Origin: JASMHC01 sp964453855
Lineage (GTDB): Bacteria > Pseudomonadota > Alphaproteobacteria > Rhodobacterales > Rhodobacteraceae
NCBI GenBank assembly: GCA_964453855.1
Contig: CAYVRN010000028.1
Location: forward strand, 1 to 34,438
DNA: 34,438 nucleotides
Direction of reading: 5' to 3'
Shown: positions 7,645-15,825 of the stretch, in pieces
Numbering within the stretch: the first letter of the stretch is position 1
Layout: the number at the start of each line of letters is the position of its first letter
The notes under the pieces: model-generated
The model's input: the letters and a program-made list of their open reading frames with translations, nothing else
Told to the model about the DNA's origin: nothing
Database searches by the model: none
Translations under genes and position numbers: made by a program

Positions 7645-8959
7645 TGCTCAACGCTTTGTAGATGGGCGGCAAAAGAATTCGTCTGTGTTTTCCAAGCGGT
7701 ATCCTCATCGGCGCGCCACGCATCACGTTTGGAATCTGAGTATCCTGACCCCTCGCAAGTTCCGCCAGCAACCGCCCTGCATATGTTCCCATAGCGATAC
7801 CATTTCCGTGCCAGCCGAAACCGGCAAAGGCACCAGGCATATCAGGTACAGAACCGACATAAGGCACGCGTTTACCAGTCAGACAAACCAGACCCGTCCA
7901 GAACCAAGGGGTTTCCACATGTCGCCAAGCGGGATACATCGTTTCAAAATCCGTGCGGATCATCCGGTGCATTTTTTGATCCATAGCGGGTGTCGCACTG
8001 ATCCCACCACGCATACCAAACATCATGCGATTGTCTGGTAGCAGACGGAAATAGTGCAGCAGACGACGCGTGTCATAAACCATCTGTCGAGTGGTCCAAC
8101 CTTGAGCCTTAAGCTCGTCATCGGTCAGCACACGCGTCACAAGGATATTGGACTGCACAGGCATAAACCGCCCCCGCAGCCAAGCCGGAGTATCATCACG
8201 GCTGTAACCGTTCGTGGCAAAAATCACTCTCTTCGCACGCAATTGGCCCAAACTGGTTTTCAATGAATATACGGCGCCCTCAGTGACAATCTTGTCCACA
8301 AAGGCGTTGGTGAAAATTCTACCCCCGGCATGTTTGACAGCCTTGGCCAACCCAAGAACATACCTCCGGGGATGTAAGGCAAATCCTACCGGTTCCGTCA
8401 TTCCCCCCAACAGTCCGTTTGCGGCCATTCCATTGTCAGTCAAAGCCCCAGTTTCTATAAACTCAACCGCCTCACCCGACTTCGCCAAGGACTCGGCTTC
8501 GCGTGCCAGCCTGCGATACGATCTGGGACTATGGGCCAGCTGGGTTTCACCTTTTGAATGGGTTTGCGCGTCGATCCCGATATCTCGGATTAGATCGGCC
8601 ACCATGTGTACGGCGTCTTTCTGAACGGCGTCCCACTCGGCTTCGCCGGAAGCGCCAAAATGCCGCCGGATGCCCCGGGATTTCAGCATCGAACCGCCCA
8701 TGCAGCAAAAACCCCCGCTGCGACCTGATGCGCCCCAGCCCGGTTCGTGCATATCCAGAACGGCAACATCCACTCCAGCTTGGGCCAAATGAAGGGCGGC
8801 GGATAAGCCCGTGTATCCGGCTCCGATAATTGCGATATCAGCTGTGCGATTACCCTCAAGCCTGCTCCAGCCCAATGTATCTCCGGCGAAGTCTTCGGCC
8901 CAGAAGCAACCCCTCAGACTGTCGGCGTCATAGACCCGTTCTTCGAATATCCGGCTCAT
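7625..8959 (-). CDS. puuB: FAD-dependent oxidoreductase, PuuB-like (gamma-glutamylputrescine oxidase family)
   Basis: A 444-residue DAO-superfamily flavoenzyme. After a 40-residue leader (F-W-A-E-D-F, G-W-S-R-L-E-G, typical of PuuB-like proteins) comes the FAD dinucleotide fold IAIIGAGYTGLSAA (GAGYTG at 46-51, D69 ending beta-2), then GRSGGFC, and a C-terminal FAD contact FAGFGWHGNGIAMGTYAGRLLAEL. Its start overlaps the stop of the upstream permease gene by four bases (8956-8959), so it is the last gene of the polyamine transport operon. That context supports oxidation of putrescine or gamma-glutamylputrescine. No PuuA, PuuC or PuuD gene is present here, so the true substrate could be a free polyamine or another amine. 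Confidence 0.82.
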   Translation of the reverse strand: MSRIFEERVYDADSLRGCFWAEDFAGDTLGWSRLEGNRTADIAIIGAGYTGLSAALHLAQAGVDVAVLDMHEPGWGASGRSGGFCCMGGSMLKSRGIRRHFGASGEAEWDAVQKDAVHMVADLIRDIGIDAQTHSKGETQLAHSPRSYRRLAREAESLAKSGEAVEFIETGALTDNGMAANGLLGGMTEPVGFALHPRRYVLGLAKAVKHAGGRIFTNAFVDKIVTEGAVYSLKTSLGQLRAKRVIFATNGYSRDDTPAWLRGRFMPVQSNILVTRVLTDDELKAQGWTTRQMVYDTRRLLHYFRLLPDNRMMFGMRGGISATPAMDQKMHRMIRTDFETMYPAWRHVETPWFWTGLVCLTGKRVPYVGSVPDMPGAFAGFGWHGNGIAMGTYAGRLLAELARGQDTQIPNVMRGAPMRIPLGKHRRILLPPIYKALSIRDWVA

Positions 8960-9774
8960 GCGACTTGAACAGCGGCTCGCTCTTCCTTTTCCCTTAGAAG
9001 GGCATTGCGCTTGGAGACTAACGAAAACGTCACAACTCCGATTGTCACTATGCCGATCATAATGGTCGAAAGCGCATTGATTTCAGGGGACACACCCAAA
9101 CGCACCGCCGAGAAAATCTTGATGGGTAAGGTTGTCGAAGACGGACCGGCCGTAAAGCTGGCAATCACAAGATCATCAAGGGACAAGGTAAAGGCCAGTA
9201 GCCAACCCGAAATGACCGCAGGCGCGATAATCGGCAAGGTAACAAGCCGAAAGGCTTGCCACGCGGTGCACCCCAAATCCAACGCGGCTTCTTCCAGCGA
9301 GCGGTCAAAGCTGACCAAACGCGAGGACACAACGACCGACACGTAGCACATCGAAAACGTAGCGTGCGCAAGGACGATCGTGAACAGCCCGCGATCCAAT
9401 CCGATGCCAATAAACAGCAGCAACAGAGACAAGCCCGTGATCACCTCGGGCATCACAAGGGGTGCGTAGATCATCCCCGAAAACAGCGTCCGGCCCATGA
9501 ACCGGCCGCCACGAACCAGAATATAGGCGGCCATAGTTCCCAGAACCGTTGCGATCGAGGACGAGATGACCGCGACCCGAATGGTCACCCATGCCGCATC
9601 CAGAAATGCTTCGTTGCGCAACAACTCGCCATACCACTTCGGCGAAAAACCGGCCCAGACCGTAACAAGTTTCGAGTCGTTAAAGCTGTAAACCACCAAG
9701 ATTAGCATCGGGATGTACAGAAACGCAAAACCCAGAGTCAGGCTGGTGGCGTTAAACCAGGAAAACCGTTTCAT
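8956..9774 (-). CDS. potI: Polyamine ABC transporter permease, PotI-like
   Basis: Second inner-membrane permease of the putrescine/spermidine importer. The protein is 272 residues from the chosen ATG at 9774 (MKRFSWFNATSLT), with about six membrane segments and the EAA loop EEAALDLGCTAWQAFRLVTLP that docks on the ATPase. The open frame runs another 43 codons upstream, but that part lies inside the potH frame and has no membrane character, and the ATG at 9774 overlaps the potH stop as ATGA (9771-9774). It precedes the FAD oxidoreductase with another ATGA overlap. Confidence 0.9.
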   Translation of the reverse strand: MKRFSWFNATSLTLGFAFLYIPMLILVVYSFNDSKLVTVWAGFSPKWYGELLRNEAFLDAAWVTIRVAVISSSIATVLGTMAAYILVRGGRFMGRTLFSGMIYAPLVMPEVITGLSLLLLFIGIGLDRGLFTIVLAHATFSMCYVSVVVSSRLVSFDRSLEEAALDLGCTAWQAFRLVTLPIIAPAVISGWLLAFTLSLDDLVIASFTAGPSSTTLPIKIFSAVRLGVSPEINALSTIMIGIVTIGVVTFSLVSKRNALLREKEERAAVQVA

Positions 9775-10658
9775 CCGTCTGCCTCGCGTTGTTTTTGCTC
9801 GTTCCGCTGGAAAAGAATAATCGGGATAATCAAGAGCATCAGAAGCACTACAGCCACAGCAGAGGCGACCGGCCAGTCTCGGTTGTTGAAGAACTCTTCC
9901 CAAAGCACTTTACCAATCATCAACGTGGATGAACCGCCAAGCAAGGATGGGATCACAAATTCGCCGATGGTCGGAATGAAGACAAGAAAACACCCCGCAA
10001 TGATGCCCTGTTTGGATAGCGGGAACGTGATCAGCCAGAAGGCAGTGAAGCGCGAGCAACCTAAATCTTCGGCAGCTTCCAGAAGGCTTTCATCAAGCTT
10101 TTCCAAGGCTGCATAGATCGGCAGGATCATGAAAGGCAGGTATGTGTAAACGATTCCGATATAGACGGCTATGTTCGTATTCAGGATCATCAAAGGTTCC
10201 TGAATAACGCCGATCCAAAGCAAAAACTGGTTTAGATACCCTTCGCCTGACAGGATACCGACCCAAGCATAAACGCGAATCAGAAAGCTGGTCCAGAATG
10301 GCAAAATCACCAACATCATCAATGTGGGCCGCCATTCGTGCGCCGAGCGCGCCATGGCATAGGCAATCGGATAGCCGACAAGTAAGGTAAAGAAGGTGGC
10401 TGTAACCGCAATTTTCAGACTGGAGAGATAAGCTTTCCAGTACAGGTCATCCTCGGTCAAGAACCAGAAATTCTCGAAATCCAGCTCAGTTAGATAGGCC
10501 CACAGCGCACTGAGCCCCTCGTTGAATTGCCATTGAGGGAAATACGGGGGACGCGCCAATGCCGTATCCGACAGCGATATCTTCAAGACGATCAGGAACG
10601 GCACCAGAAACAGCGCCAGAAGCCAAAGATAGGGGACAAAAACCAGTAAACGCTTCAT
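9771..10658 (-). CDS. potH: Polyamine ABC transporter permease, PotH-like
   Basis: First inner-membrane permease of the putrescine/spermidine importer, 295 residues. It shows an N-terminal membrane segment (LLVFVPYLWLLALFLVPFLI), a periplasmic section rich in aromatic residues and typical of PotB/PotH (FENFWFLTEDDLYWKAYLSSLKIA), further membrane segments, and the EAA loop LLEAAEDLGCSRFTAFWLITFP. It begins three bases after the potG stop and overlaps potI by four bases, so the three are made from one message. Confidence 0.92.
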   Translation of the reverse strand: MKRLLVFVPYLWLLALFLVPFLIVLKISLSDTALARPPYFPQWQFNEGLSALWAYLTELDFENFWFLTEDDLYWKAYLSSLKIAVTATFFTLLVGYPIAYAMARSAHEWRPTLMMLVILPFWTSFLIRVYAWVGILSGEGYLNQFLLWIGVIQEPLMILNTNIAVYIGIVYTYLPFMILPIYAALEKLDESLLEAAEDLGCSRFTAFWLITFPLSKQGIIAGCFLVFIPTIGEFVIPSLLGGSSTLMIGKVLWEEFFNNRDWPVASAVAVVLLMLLIIPIILFQRNEQKQREADG

Positions 10659-10661
10659 CGG

Positions 10662-11801
10662 TCACTCACTCAGAAGCACGCCGGCTGTTGCCGTCCAGCT
10701 TAGCCAGACATCATCATCCCATGTAAAGGATCGACGTGAGATGCGGCGTGTATTGGCGGCTTGCGCCTTGATCATCTGCCCATTGGCAAGGCGCACATGA
10801 TAGGTGGATAGATTGCCAAGGTAAGCGATGTCGATAATCTGGCCTTTGATTTTGTTATCAGCATCTACTGGATCGTGAGCGGAAATGGTTACTTTTTCCG
10901 GGCGGATCGCCAGGGTGCACGCCTGACCGCTAGAAAGCTTCTCTTCGGACCTGACGTTCAACGGCTGGGACCCTTCACGCCAACTTAGCGCATAGCACTC
11001 CTCACCCGTCGGCTCGACCGATCCTTCGATCAGATTCACGTCACCGATAAAATCCGCCACGTAAACAGTCGCCGGATTTTCATATAGCCTTGCGGGCGTA
11101 GCGACCTGTATCAGCTTCCCGTGGTCCATTACCGCGACGCGGCTGGCAACAGTCATCGCCTCTTCCTGATCATGGGTTACGATCACAAAGGTCGTGCCTG
11201 TCTTTTCCTGAATATCCATCAACTCAAACTGGGTGTCTTCGCGCAGTTTTCTGTCCAAAGCGCCCAGTGGTTCATCCAAAAGTAAAAGCTTCGGCGCTTT
11301 CGCTAAGGACCTCGCCAACGCGACCCTTTGTTTTTGCCCCCCCGAAATCTGGTGCGGCTTGCGCCGGGCGAATTTTTCAAGCCGAGTAAGGCGCAGCATT
11401 TCCGCGACGCGATCCTTAATGTCATTTTTCGGCATGCCTTCGCGCTTTAGACCGAAGGCAATATTTTCCTCGATGGAAAGGTGGGGGAACAACGCATAGC
11501 TCTGGAACATCATGTTCACAGCCCGCTTGTTTGGCGGCACCGGAGCGATATCTTGCCCTGCAAGTAAAATCGTGCCGTCCGAGGGCATCTCAAATCCCGC
11601 TAACATGCGCATCATCGTCGTCTTACCGCAGCCGGACGGGCCAAGTAGCGCGAAGAACTCTCGCTCGAAGATGTCCAAGGACAAATCGTCGATAGCTGTG
11701 AAATCTCCAAACCGTTTTGTAACGCCTTGAAACCGGATCAATGGCGTTTCGTTCGGATCGTTCCAAGGTGCAAAAACCTGTTTGGCCGCGTTACTTGCCA
11801 T
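10662..11801 (-). CDS. potG: Polyamine ABC transporter ATP-binding protein, PotG-like
   Basis: ATPase that powers polyamine import, 379 residues. Walker A GPSGCGKTT is at 54-62, the Q-loop at Q100, signature ISGGQKQ at 152-158, Walker B LLLLDEP at 172-178, and a C-terminal TOBE-type regulatory domain follows (about 260-379). The start is placed at ATG 11801, preceded by a GAGGGA ribosome site. A start 14 codons further up would fall inside the terminator hairpin at 11832-11855 and gives a non-homologous leader. It follows potF across that terminator and precedes potH by 3 bp. TOBE-domain importers of this group (PotA/PotG) transport putrescine or spermidine; the exact ligand depends on PotF. 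Confidence 0.93.
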   Translation of the reverse strand: MASNAAKQVFAPWNDPNETPLIRFQGVTKRFGDFTAIDDLSLDIFEREFFALLGPSGCGKTTMMRMLAGFEMPSDGTILLAGQDIAPVPPNKRAVNMMFQSYALFPHLSIEENIAFGLKREGMPKNDIKDRVAEMLRLTRLEKFARRKPHQISGGQKQRVALARSLAKAPKLLLLDEPLGALDRKLREDTQFELMDIQEKTGTTFVIVTHDQEEAMTVASRVAVMDHGKLIQVATPARLYENPATVYVADFIGDVNLIEGSVEPTGEECYALSWREGSQPLNVRSEEKLSSGQACTLAIRPEKVTISAHDPVDADNKIKGQIIDIAYLGNLSTYHVRLANGQMIKAQAANTRRISRRSFTWDDDVWLSWTATAGVLLSE

Positions 11802-11821
11802 AGTATTCCCTCGAGTGGCGT

Positions 11822-11855
11822 AAAAAAAATCGGCCCGCCCCAAACGGGACGGGCC
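11822..11855 (-). terminator. Intrinsic terminator/attenuator between potF and potG
   Basis: On the minus strand, GGCCCGTCCC (11855-11846), a 4-nt loop and GGGGCGGGCC (11841-11832) form a 10-bp stem with one G-U pair. It is followed by GA and eight T (11829-11822). It sits directly after potF and before the potG ribosome site, so it should make potF transcripts more abundant than potGHI, as expected for a binding protein. Confidence 0.85.
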
Positions 11856-11872
11856 AGGATTAGATCAGGCGA

Positions 11873-12958
11873 TTATGTGCCAGATTTGATCTTGGTCCAG
11901 AGGCGGGTCACAACACGCTGGACTTTTGAGTCATACGGCGTTGTCGTGAACAGCTTTTCAAGCGTCTCTGCATCAGGATAGACCGCCGGATACTCGAGGA
12001 TCTCGGGGTCAATGAACTCCTGCGCCGCTTCGTTTCCGCTTGCATACCAAACATAGTTGGTTGCAGCCGCCGAGTTTTCTGCATCTAGAATGAAGTTGAT
12101 AAAGGCGTGCGCTCCGTCAGGGTTTGGCGCATCTTCAGGAATTGCCAATTGGTCAAACCACATCTGCGCCCCTTCAACCGGGATCGAGTAGTCGATCTCA
12201 TAGTCTTTTTCGGCTTCGGCAGCGCTGTATTGCGCTTGGAAGACATCACCCGACCAACCAACGGCGACACAGATATCGCCGTTCGCCAATGCATTGATGT
12301 ACTCGGACGAGTGGAACTTCTGTATATAGGGGCGAATACCTGCAAACACGCTCTCGGCCTTGGCGATCACATCCGGATCGTGGCTGTTGGGGTCTTCGCC
12401 AATATAGTTCAGAGCCGCCGGAATCATCTCGGCAGGCGCATCAAGGAAATGAACACCGCAATCGGCCAGCTTGGCCATATTCGCCGGATCAAAGACCAGT
12501 GACCACGAATCCAACGGTGCATCTTCACCCAAGGCTTCTTCGACTTTCTGGATGTTATAGCCAATACCGGTGGTGCCCCACATGTAGTTGACCGAGTATT
12601 TTCCGCCCGGATCGTATTGCTCGGTGCGATCCTGAATCACGCCCCACAAGTTCGTCGCATTTGGCAACTTCGAATAGTCAAGCTGCTGGAACGCTCCAAC
12701 CGAAATCTGGCGTTGCAAAAAGGTTCCGGTTGGCACAACGACATCATACCCCGAACCACCGGCCAGCATTTTCGTTTCAAGCAATTCGTTGCTGTCGAAA
12801 ACGTCATAGATCAGATCGTATCCGGTTTCTTCTTCAAACTGGGTCAGAAGCTCTTCGTCGATATAGTCCGACCAGTTGTAAACACGCACTTCTTCGGCAT
12901 GCGTAGCTACAGCCGTCAAGGCTGTGACCGCTGCCGCGCCAAGTAGATGTCTTTTCAT
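11873..12958 (-). CDS. potF: Putrescine/spermidine periplasmic binding protein, PotF-like
   Basis: Extracellular solute-binding protein of 361 residues that delivers polyamine to the PotGHI membrane complex. A Sec signal peptide covers about residues 1-21 (positive start, Ala/Leu/Val core, ATHA then EEVRVYNW). The mature start VRVYNWSDYIDEELLTQFEEETG is typical of PotD/PotF, as are SGYDVVVPTGTFLQ, WGTTGIGYN and GDICVAVGWSGDV. Aromatic and acidic pocket residues (W and D in YNWSDYI) fit amine binding. Putrescine versus spermidine cannot be settled by eye. It is first in the operon and divergent from the GntR-type regulator gene. Confidence 0.92.
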   Translation of the reverse strand: MKRHLLGAAAVTALTAVATHAEEVRVYNWSDYIDEELLTQFEEETGYDLIYDVFDSNELLETKMLAGGSGYDVVVPTGTFLQRQISVGAFQQLDYSKLPNATNLWGVIQDRTEQYDPGGKYSVNYMWGTTGIGYNIQKVEEALGEDAPLDSWSLVFDPANMAKLADCGVHFLDAPAEMIPAALNYIGEDPNSHDPDVIAKAESVFAGIRPYIQKFHSSEYINALANGDICVAVGWSGDVFQAQYSAAEAEKDYEIDYSIPVEGAQMWFDQLAIPEDAPNPDGAHAFINFILDAENSAAATNYVWYASGNEAAQEFIDPEILEYPAVYPDAETLEKLFTTTPYDSKVQRVVTRLWTKIKSGT

Positions 12959-13002
12959 TGTAATATCTCCCGTGGGTTGTTCATTGCCCTTGCTTTTGAC
13001 TT

Positions 13003-13014
13003 ATTTGATCAAAT
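13003..13014. promoter_or_regulatory. Palindromic operator candidate upstream of potF
   Basis: A perfect 12-bp palindrome, ATTTGATCAAAT, in the 166-bp divergent region between potF and the GntR-type gene, 45 bp upstream of the potF ATG. Its ATTTGATCA part recurs in the aminotransferase promoter at 13807-13815. A second dyad, GATCTC-N4-GAGATC, lies at 13058-13073, nearer the regulator gene, and carries the half-site TTGATC. Binding by the adjacent GntR protein is inferred. Confidence 0.55.
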
Positions 13015-13124
13015 TTTTTGTCACATGGCAACGAATTTATGTTTTCACGGGTCTGTTGATCTCGCAAGAGATCGAATGCAAAGATAAGAGGACTGCAAAA
13101 TTTTTCAGTTTTTAAAGAGCGGGC

Positions 13125-13775
13125 ATGACTAAAAAAACAGCACCTCCGGCCCACGAAGTCGTTTATCAAAAACTACGACAGCAAATACTATTCGGCGAAC
13201 TGATTCCGGGCCAGGCTGTCACAATTCAAGGACTAACCGCGTCGCTTGACGCAGGCATGACCCCCGTTCGCGAAGCCTTGCGCCGCCTGATATCCGAAGG
13301 AGCTCTGGTGTTTCAGGGGAATCGCAGGGTCTCGGTTCCCGTTTTAACCTCTGACAACTTGAATGAGCTCATTTTTGCACGTCAGGCGATTGAACCGCAG
13401 CTCATTGTATTAGCAACACAAAAGGCGAATCCTGAAGATTTGGATCGCCTGGAAACCATAGACGCACAACTAGACCAAGCGATTCTAACTGGCGATCTGA
13501 ACGGCTATCTCCGGAAAAACTACGAATTTCACCACGCTTTGTATGAACTGGCCGATGCCCCGATTTTGGTCTCGCTAGCGGATAGTATGTGGCTTCGATT
13601 CGGGCCTTCATTGCGTGTTGTATGCGGCCGACTGGGAACGCAAAACCTGCCCGATCAGCACAAAGCTTGTCTGCTCGCGATGCGAGCGGGGGATACGCAA
13701 TCCGCTGCTTCAGCAATACGTGACGACGTCATCCAAGGCATGGAGCAGGTCAAACGCAATCTGACTGTTGGCTAA
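13125..13775 (+). CDS. GntR-family (FCD) transcriptional regulator, probable polyamine regulator
   Basis: A 216-residue DNA-binding regulator. The winged-helix N-terminus (about 8-75) shows EVVYQKLRQQILFGELIPG, then LTASLDAGMTPVREALRRLISEGAL, the recognition-helix pattern of the FadR/FCD group. The C-terminal all-helical FCD ligand domain (about 82-210) has LIFARQAIEPQ, the metal-site type pattern NYEFHHALYELA, and a late HKACLLAMRAGD. It is divergent from potF and 84 bp upstream of the aminotransferase gene, both of which carry a TTTGATCA palindrome, so it likely senses a polyamine or a breakdown product. The sign of control is not shown directly, but the site at 13807-13815 lies between the -35 and -10 boxes, which fits repression. 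Confidence 0.88.
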   Translation: MTKKTAPPAHEVVYQKLRQQILFGELIPGQAVTIQGLTASLDAGMTPVREALRRLISEGALVFQGNRRVSVPVLTSDNLNELIFARQAIEPQLIVLATQKANPEDLDRLETIDAQLDQAILTGDLNGYLRKNYEFHHALYELADAPILVSLADSMWLRFGPSLRVVCGRLGTQNLPDQHKACLLAMRAGDTQSAASAIRDDVIQGMEQVKRNLTVG

Positions 13776-13793
13776 AATCGGCGATTGATTCGA

Positions 13794-13821
13794 TTGACAA
13801 CCGATAATTTGATCATATTCT
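13794..13821 (+). promoter_or_regulatory. Promoter of the aminotransferase gene with embedded operator
   Basis: TTGACA at 13794-13799 matches a consensus -35 box. A 16-bp spacer leads to TATTCT at 13816-13821 as the -10 box. The spacer contains ATTTGATCA (13807-13815), the same core as the palindrome in front of potF. A repressor bound there would block RNA polymerase. Confidence 0.55.
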
Positions 13822-13859
13822 GAGAGGAGCCTTTAACGTCCAGCAACAGGACCTCTCCG

Positions 13860-15254
13860 ATGTCTCAGATCAGCAATCATTTGCCTACCGCCGAACTGCA
13901 AGCGATAGACGCTGCACACCATATGCACCCTTTCACTGCCAACGGAGGACTGGCTAATAAAGGTGCACGGATCATCACCCGCGCCAAGGGCGTGACCTTG
14001 ACGGACAGTGAAGGCAACGAAATCCTGGATGCAATGGCTGGCCTGTGGTGTGTGAATATTGGCTATGGCCGCGATGAACTGGCAGACGCCGCAGCGCGCC
14101 AAATTCGCGAGCTTCCTTACTACAATACATTTTTTCAAACAACACATGTGCCTGCGCTGGCTCTAGCTAAGAAACTGGCCGACCTTGCCCCTGGTGATCT
14201 GAATCACGTCTTCTTTGCGTCCTCTGGATCAGAAGCGAACGATACAAACCTGCGAATGGTCCGTCATTATTGGGTGTTGAAGGGAAAGCCTGAAAAGTCA
14301 ATTATCATCAGCCGCTGGAACGCCTATCACGGTTCTTCGGTTGGGTCGGGCAGCCTTGGTGGCATGAAAGGCATCCACGCACAGGGTGGCATGCCGATTC
14401 CGGATATTCACCATATCGACCAGCCACATTGGTATAACGAAGGCGGCGATCAGACCCCGGAAGAGTTTGGTCTGGAACGGGCGCAGCAGCTGGAAAAGGC
14501 CATTCTGGAACTGGGAGAAAACCGCGTGGCGGCCTTTATCGCCGAGCCCATTCAAGGGGCCGGTGGTGTGATTGTCCCGCCCTCGACATATTGGCCGGAA
14601 ATCCAGCGCATCTGCGATAAATACGAAATCCTGTTGATCGCCGACGAAGTGATCTGTGGCTTCGGTCGCACCGGAAACTGGTTTGGCAGCCAAACGGTCG
14701 GTATTCGCCCCCACATCATGACCATCGCTAAAGGCCTTTCATCGGGCTACGCACCGATCGGCGGGTCTATTGTCTGTGACGAAGTCGCCTCGGTCATTGG
14801 CGGGGATGAATTCAACCACGGCTATACTTATTCCGGCCATCCGGTCGCTGCAACAATAGCGCTGGAAAACCTGCGAATTATGGAAGACGAAGACATCGTC
14901 GGGCACGTCCGCAATGTCGCTGGGCCCTACATGAAAGAAAAGTGGGAAAGCCTGACAGATCACCCACTTGTGGGTGAGGCTAAGATCGTCGGACTAATGG
15001 GGTCCATTGCGCTTACCCCGGACAAGGAAAGCCGCGCTGAGTTCGCATCAGACGCAGGAACCGTCGGCTACATCTGCCGCGAGCGGTGTTTCGCCAATAA
15101 TCTGGTAATGCGTCATGTAAACGACCGTATGATTATTTCACCACCACTGGTGATCACACCCGAACAGATCGACGTCTTGATCGAACGGGCGCGTAAATCT
15201 CTGGACGAATGCTACGCCAAAATTAAGGAAGACGGGCTTTATAAGCCCGCCTGA
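13860..15254 (+). CDS. Class III aminotransferase, putrescine/omega-amino acid:pyruvate type (SpuC-like)
   Basis: A PLP-dependent transaminase of 464 residues, the usual length for SpuC and omega-transaminases. Visible are the substrate-cap residues around GLWCVNIGYG (W63), the phosphate-binding SSGSEANDTN (121-130), YHG at 156-158, the PLP-ring partner D262 in IADEVICGFGRTG, and the Schiff-base K291 in TIAKGLSSGYAPIGG. SpuC-type enzymes move the amino group of putrescine (or cadaverine, beta-alanine or taurine-like amines) to pyruvate. Proximity to potFGHI, a shared operator and the GntR gene favour putrescine. Many roseobacter relatives have broad amine specificity, so the substrate is an inference. 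Confidence 0.88.
   Translation: MSQISNHLPTAELQAIDAAHHMHPFTANGGLANKGARIITRAKGVTLTDSEGNEILDAMAGLWCVNIGYGRDELADAAARQIRELPYYNTFFQTTHVPALALAKKLADLAPGDLNHVFFASSGSEANDTNLRMVRHYWVLKGKPEKSIIISRWNAYHGSSVGSGSLGGMKGIHAQGGMPIPDIHHIDQPHWYNEGGDQTPEEFGLERAQQLEKAILELGENRVAAFIAEPIQGAGGVIVPPSTYWPEIQRICDKYEILLIADEVICGFGRTGNWFGSQTVGIRPHIMTIAKGLSSGYAPIGGSIVCDEVASVIGGDEFNHGYTYSGHPVAATIALENLRIMEDEDIVGHVRNVAGPYMKEKWESLTDHPLVGEAKIVGLMGSIALTPDKESRAEFASDAGTVGYICRERCFANNLVMRHVNDRMIISPPLVITPEQIDVLIERARKSLDECYAKIKEDGLYKPA
15233..15249. terminator. Hairpin at the convergent end of aminotransferase and peroxiredoxin genes
   Basis: CGGGCTT (15233-15239), loop TAT, AAGCCCG (15243-15249), formed by the last codons of the aminotransferase gene. 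On the minus strand it is followed by a T-rich stretch, so it may end the peroxiredoxin transcript. The loop is very short and no solid T run is present on the plus strand. Confidence 0.4.
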
Positions 15255-15260
15255 TCCACC

Positions 15261-15749
15261 TCAAATCTGCGCAAGAAGCGCCTCGCCGCCCGAAATCTCA
15301 CAAACCCCGCGGGCAACCTCGGGGTTGAAAATTTTGACCGTGCCATCTTCGACTAGCATCGAGTAGCGCAGCGAACGTCGCACGAAGCCCGTTGCTGGCA
15401 CATCAAGGATCATGTCGATGCCTGTGGTGAAATCACTTTGGGCGTCGGCAAGGAAGGTAATACCGGCCTGCTCGCCACCCGTTGACTTTGCCCATGCACC
15501 CATGACCCACGGATCATTGACCGAGACGCATACAATCTCGTCAACGCCCTTTGCCTTCATCTGGTCCGCAACCCGCATGAAGCTGGGAACATGGGCCGAG
15601 TCACAGGTCGGCGTGAACGCTCCGGGCAAGCCGAAGACAACAACTTTGCGGCCAGAAAACAGGGTCTCGCCTACAACCTGTTCAGGTCCGTTCGCACCCA
15701 ATGTTAAAAATGACGTGAATGGTACTTTATCACCGACCGAAATTGACAT
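15261..15749 (-). CDS. Peroxiredoxin, Prx5/AhpE-like (type II peroxiredoxin)
   Basis: A cytosolic thiol peroxidase of 162 residues that reduces hydrogen peroxide and alkyl hydroperoxides. The peroxidatic Cys is C49 in LPGAFTPTCDSAHVPSF, with the family's P-x3-T-x2-C pattern (P42, T46, C49); the active-site Arg is in the FVRRSLRYSMLV segment. No second conserved resolving Cys is obvious in the Prx5 position, so a glutaredoxin or thioredoxin would recycle it. It is divergent from the flavoprotein reductase gene across a 76-bp region, which may hold a shared promoter. Confidence 0.93.
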   Translation of the reverse strand: MSISVGDKVPFTSFLTLGANGPEQVVGETLFSGRKVVVFGLPGAFTPTCDSAHVPSFMRVADQMKAKGVDEIVCVSVNDPWVMGAWAKSTGGEQAGITFLADAQSDFTTGIDMILDVPATGFVRRSLRYSMLVEDGTVKIFNPEVARGVCEISGGEALLAQI

Positions 15750-15825
15750 TAGCTGCCCTCTGTTTGATTCCTTTAGCGGAAGGTAAGCTGTAGGCGTCTA
15801 TAGGCAATAGGAAAGGTCGAATTCC

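Noticed and set aside
9775..9903. 43-codon N-terminal extension of the potI frame
   Set aside because: It lies within potH in another frame, lacks membrane character, and ATG 9774 forms the usual ATGA overlap with the potH stop.
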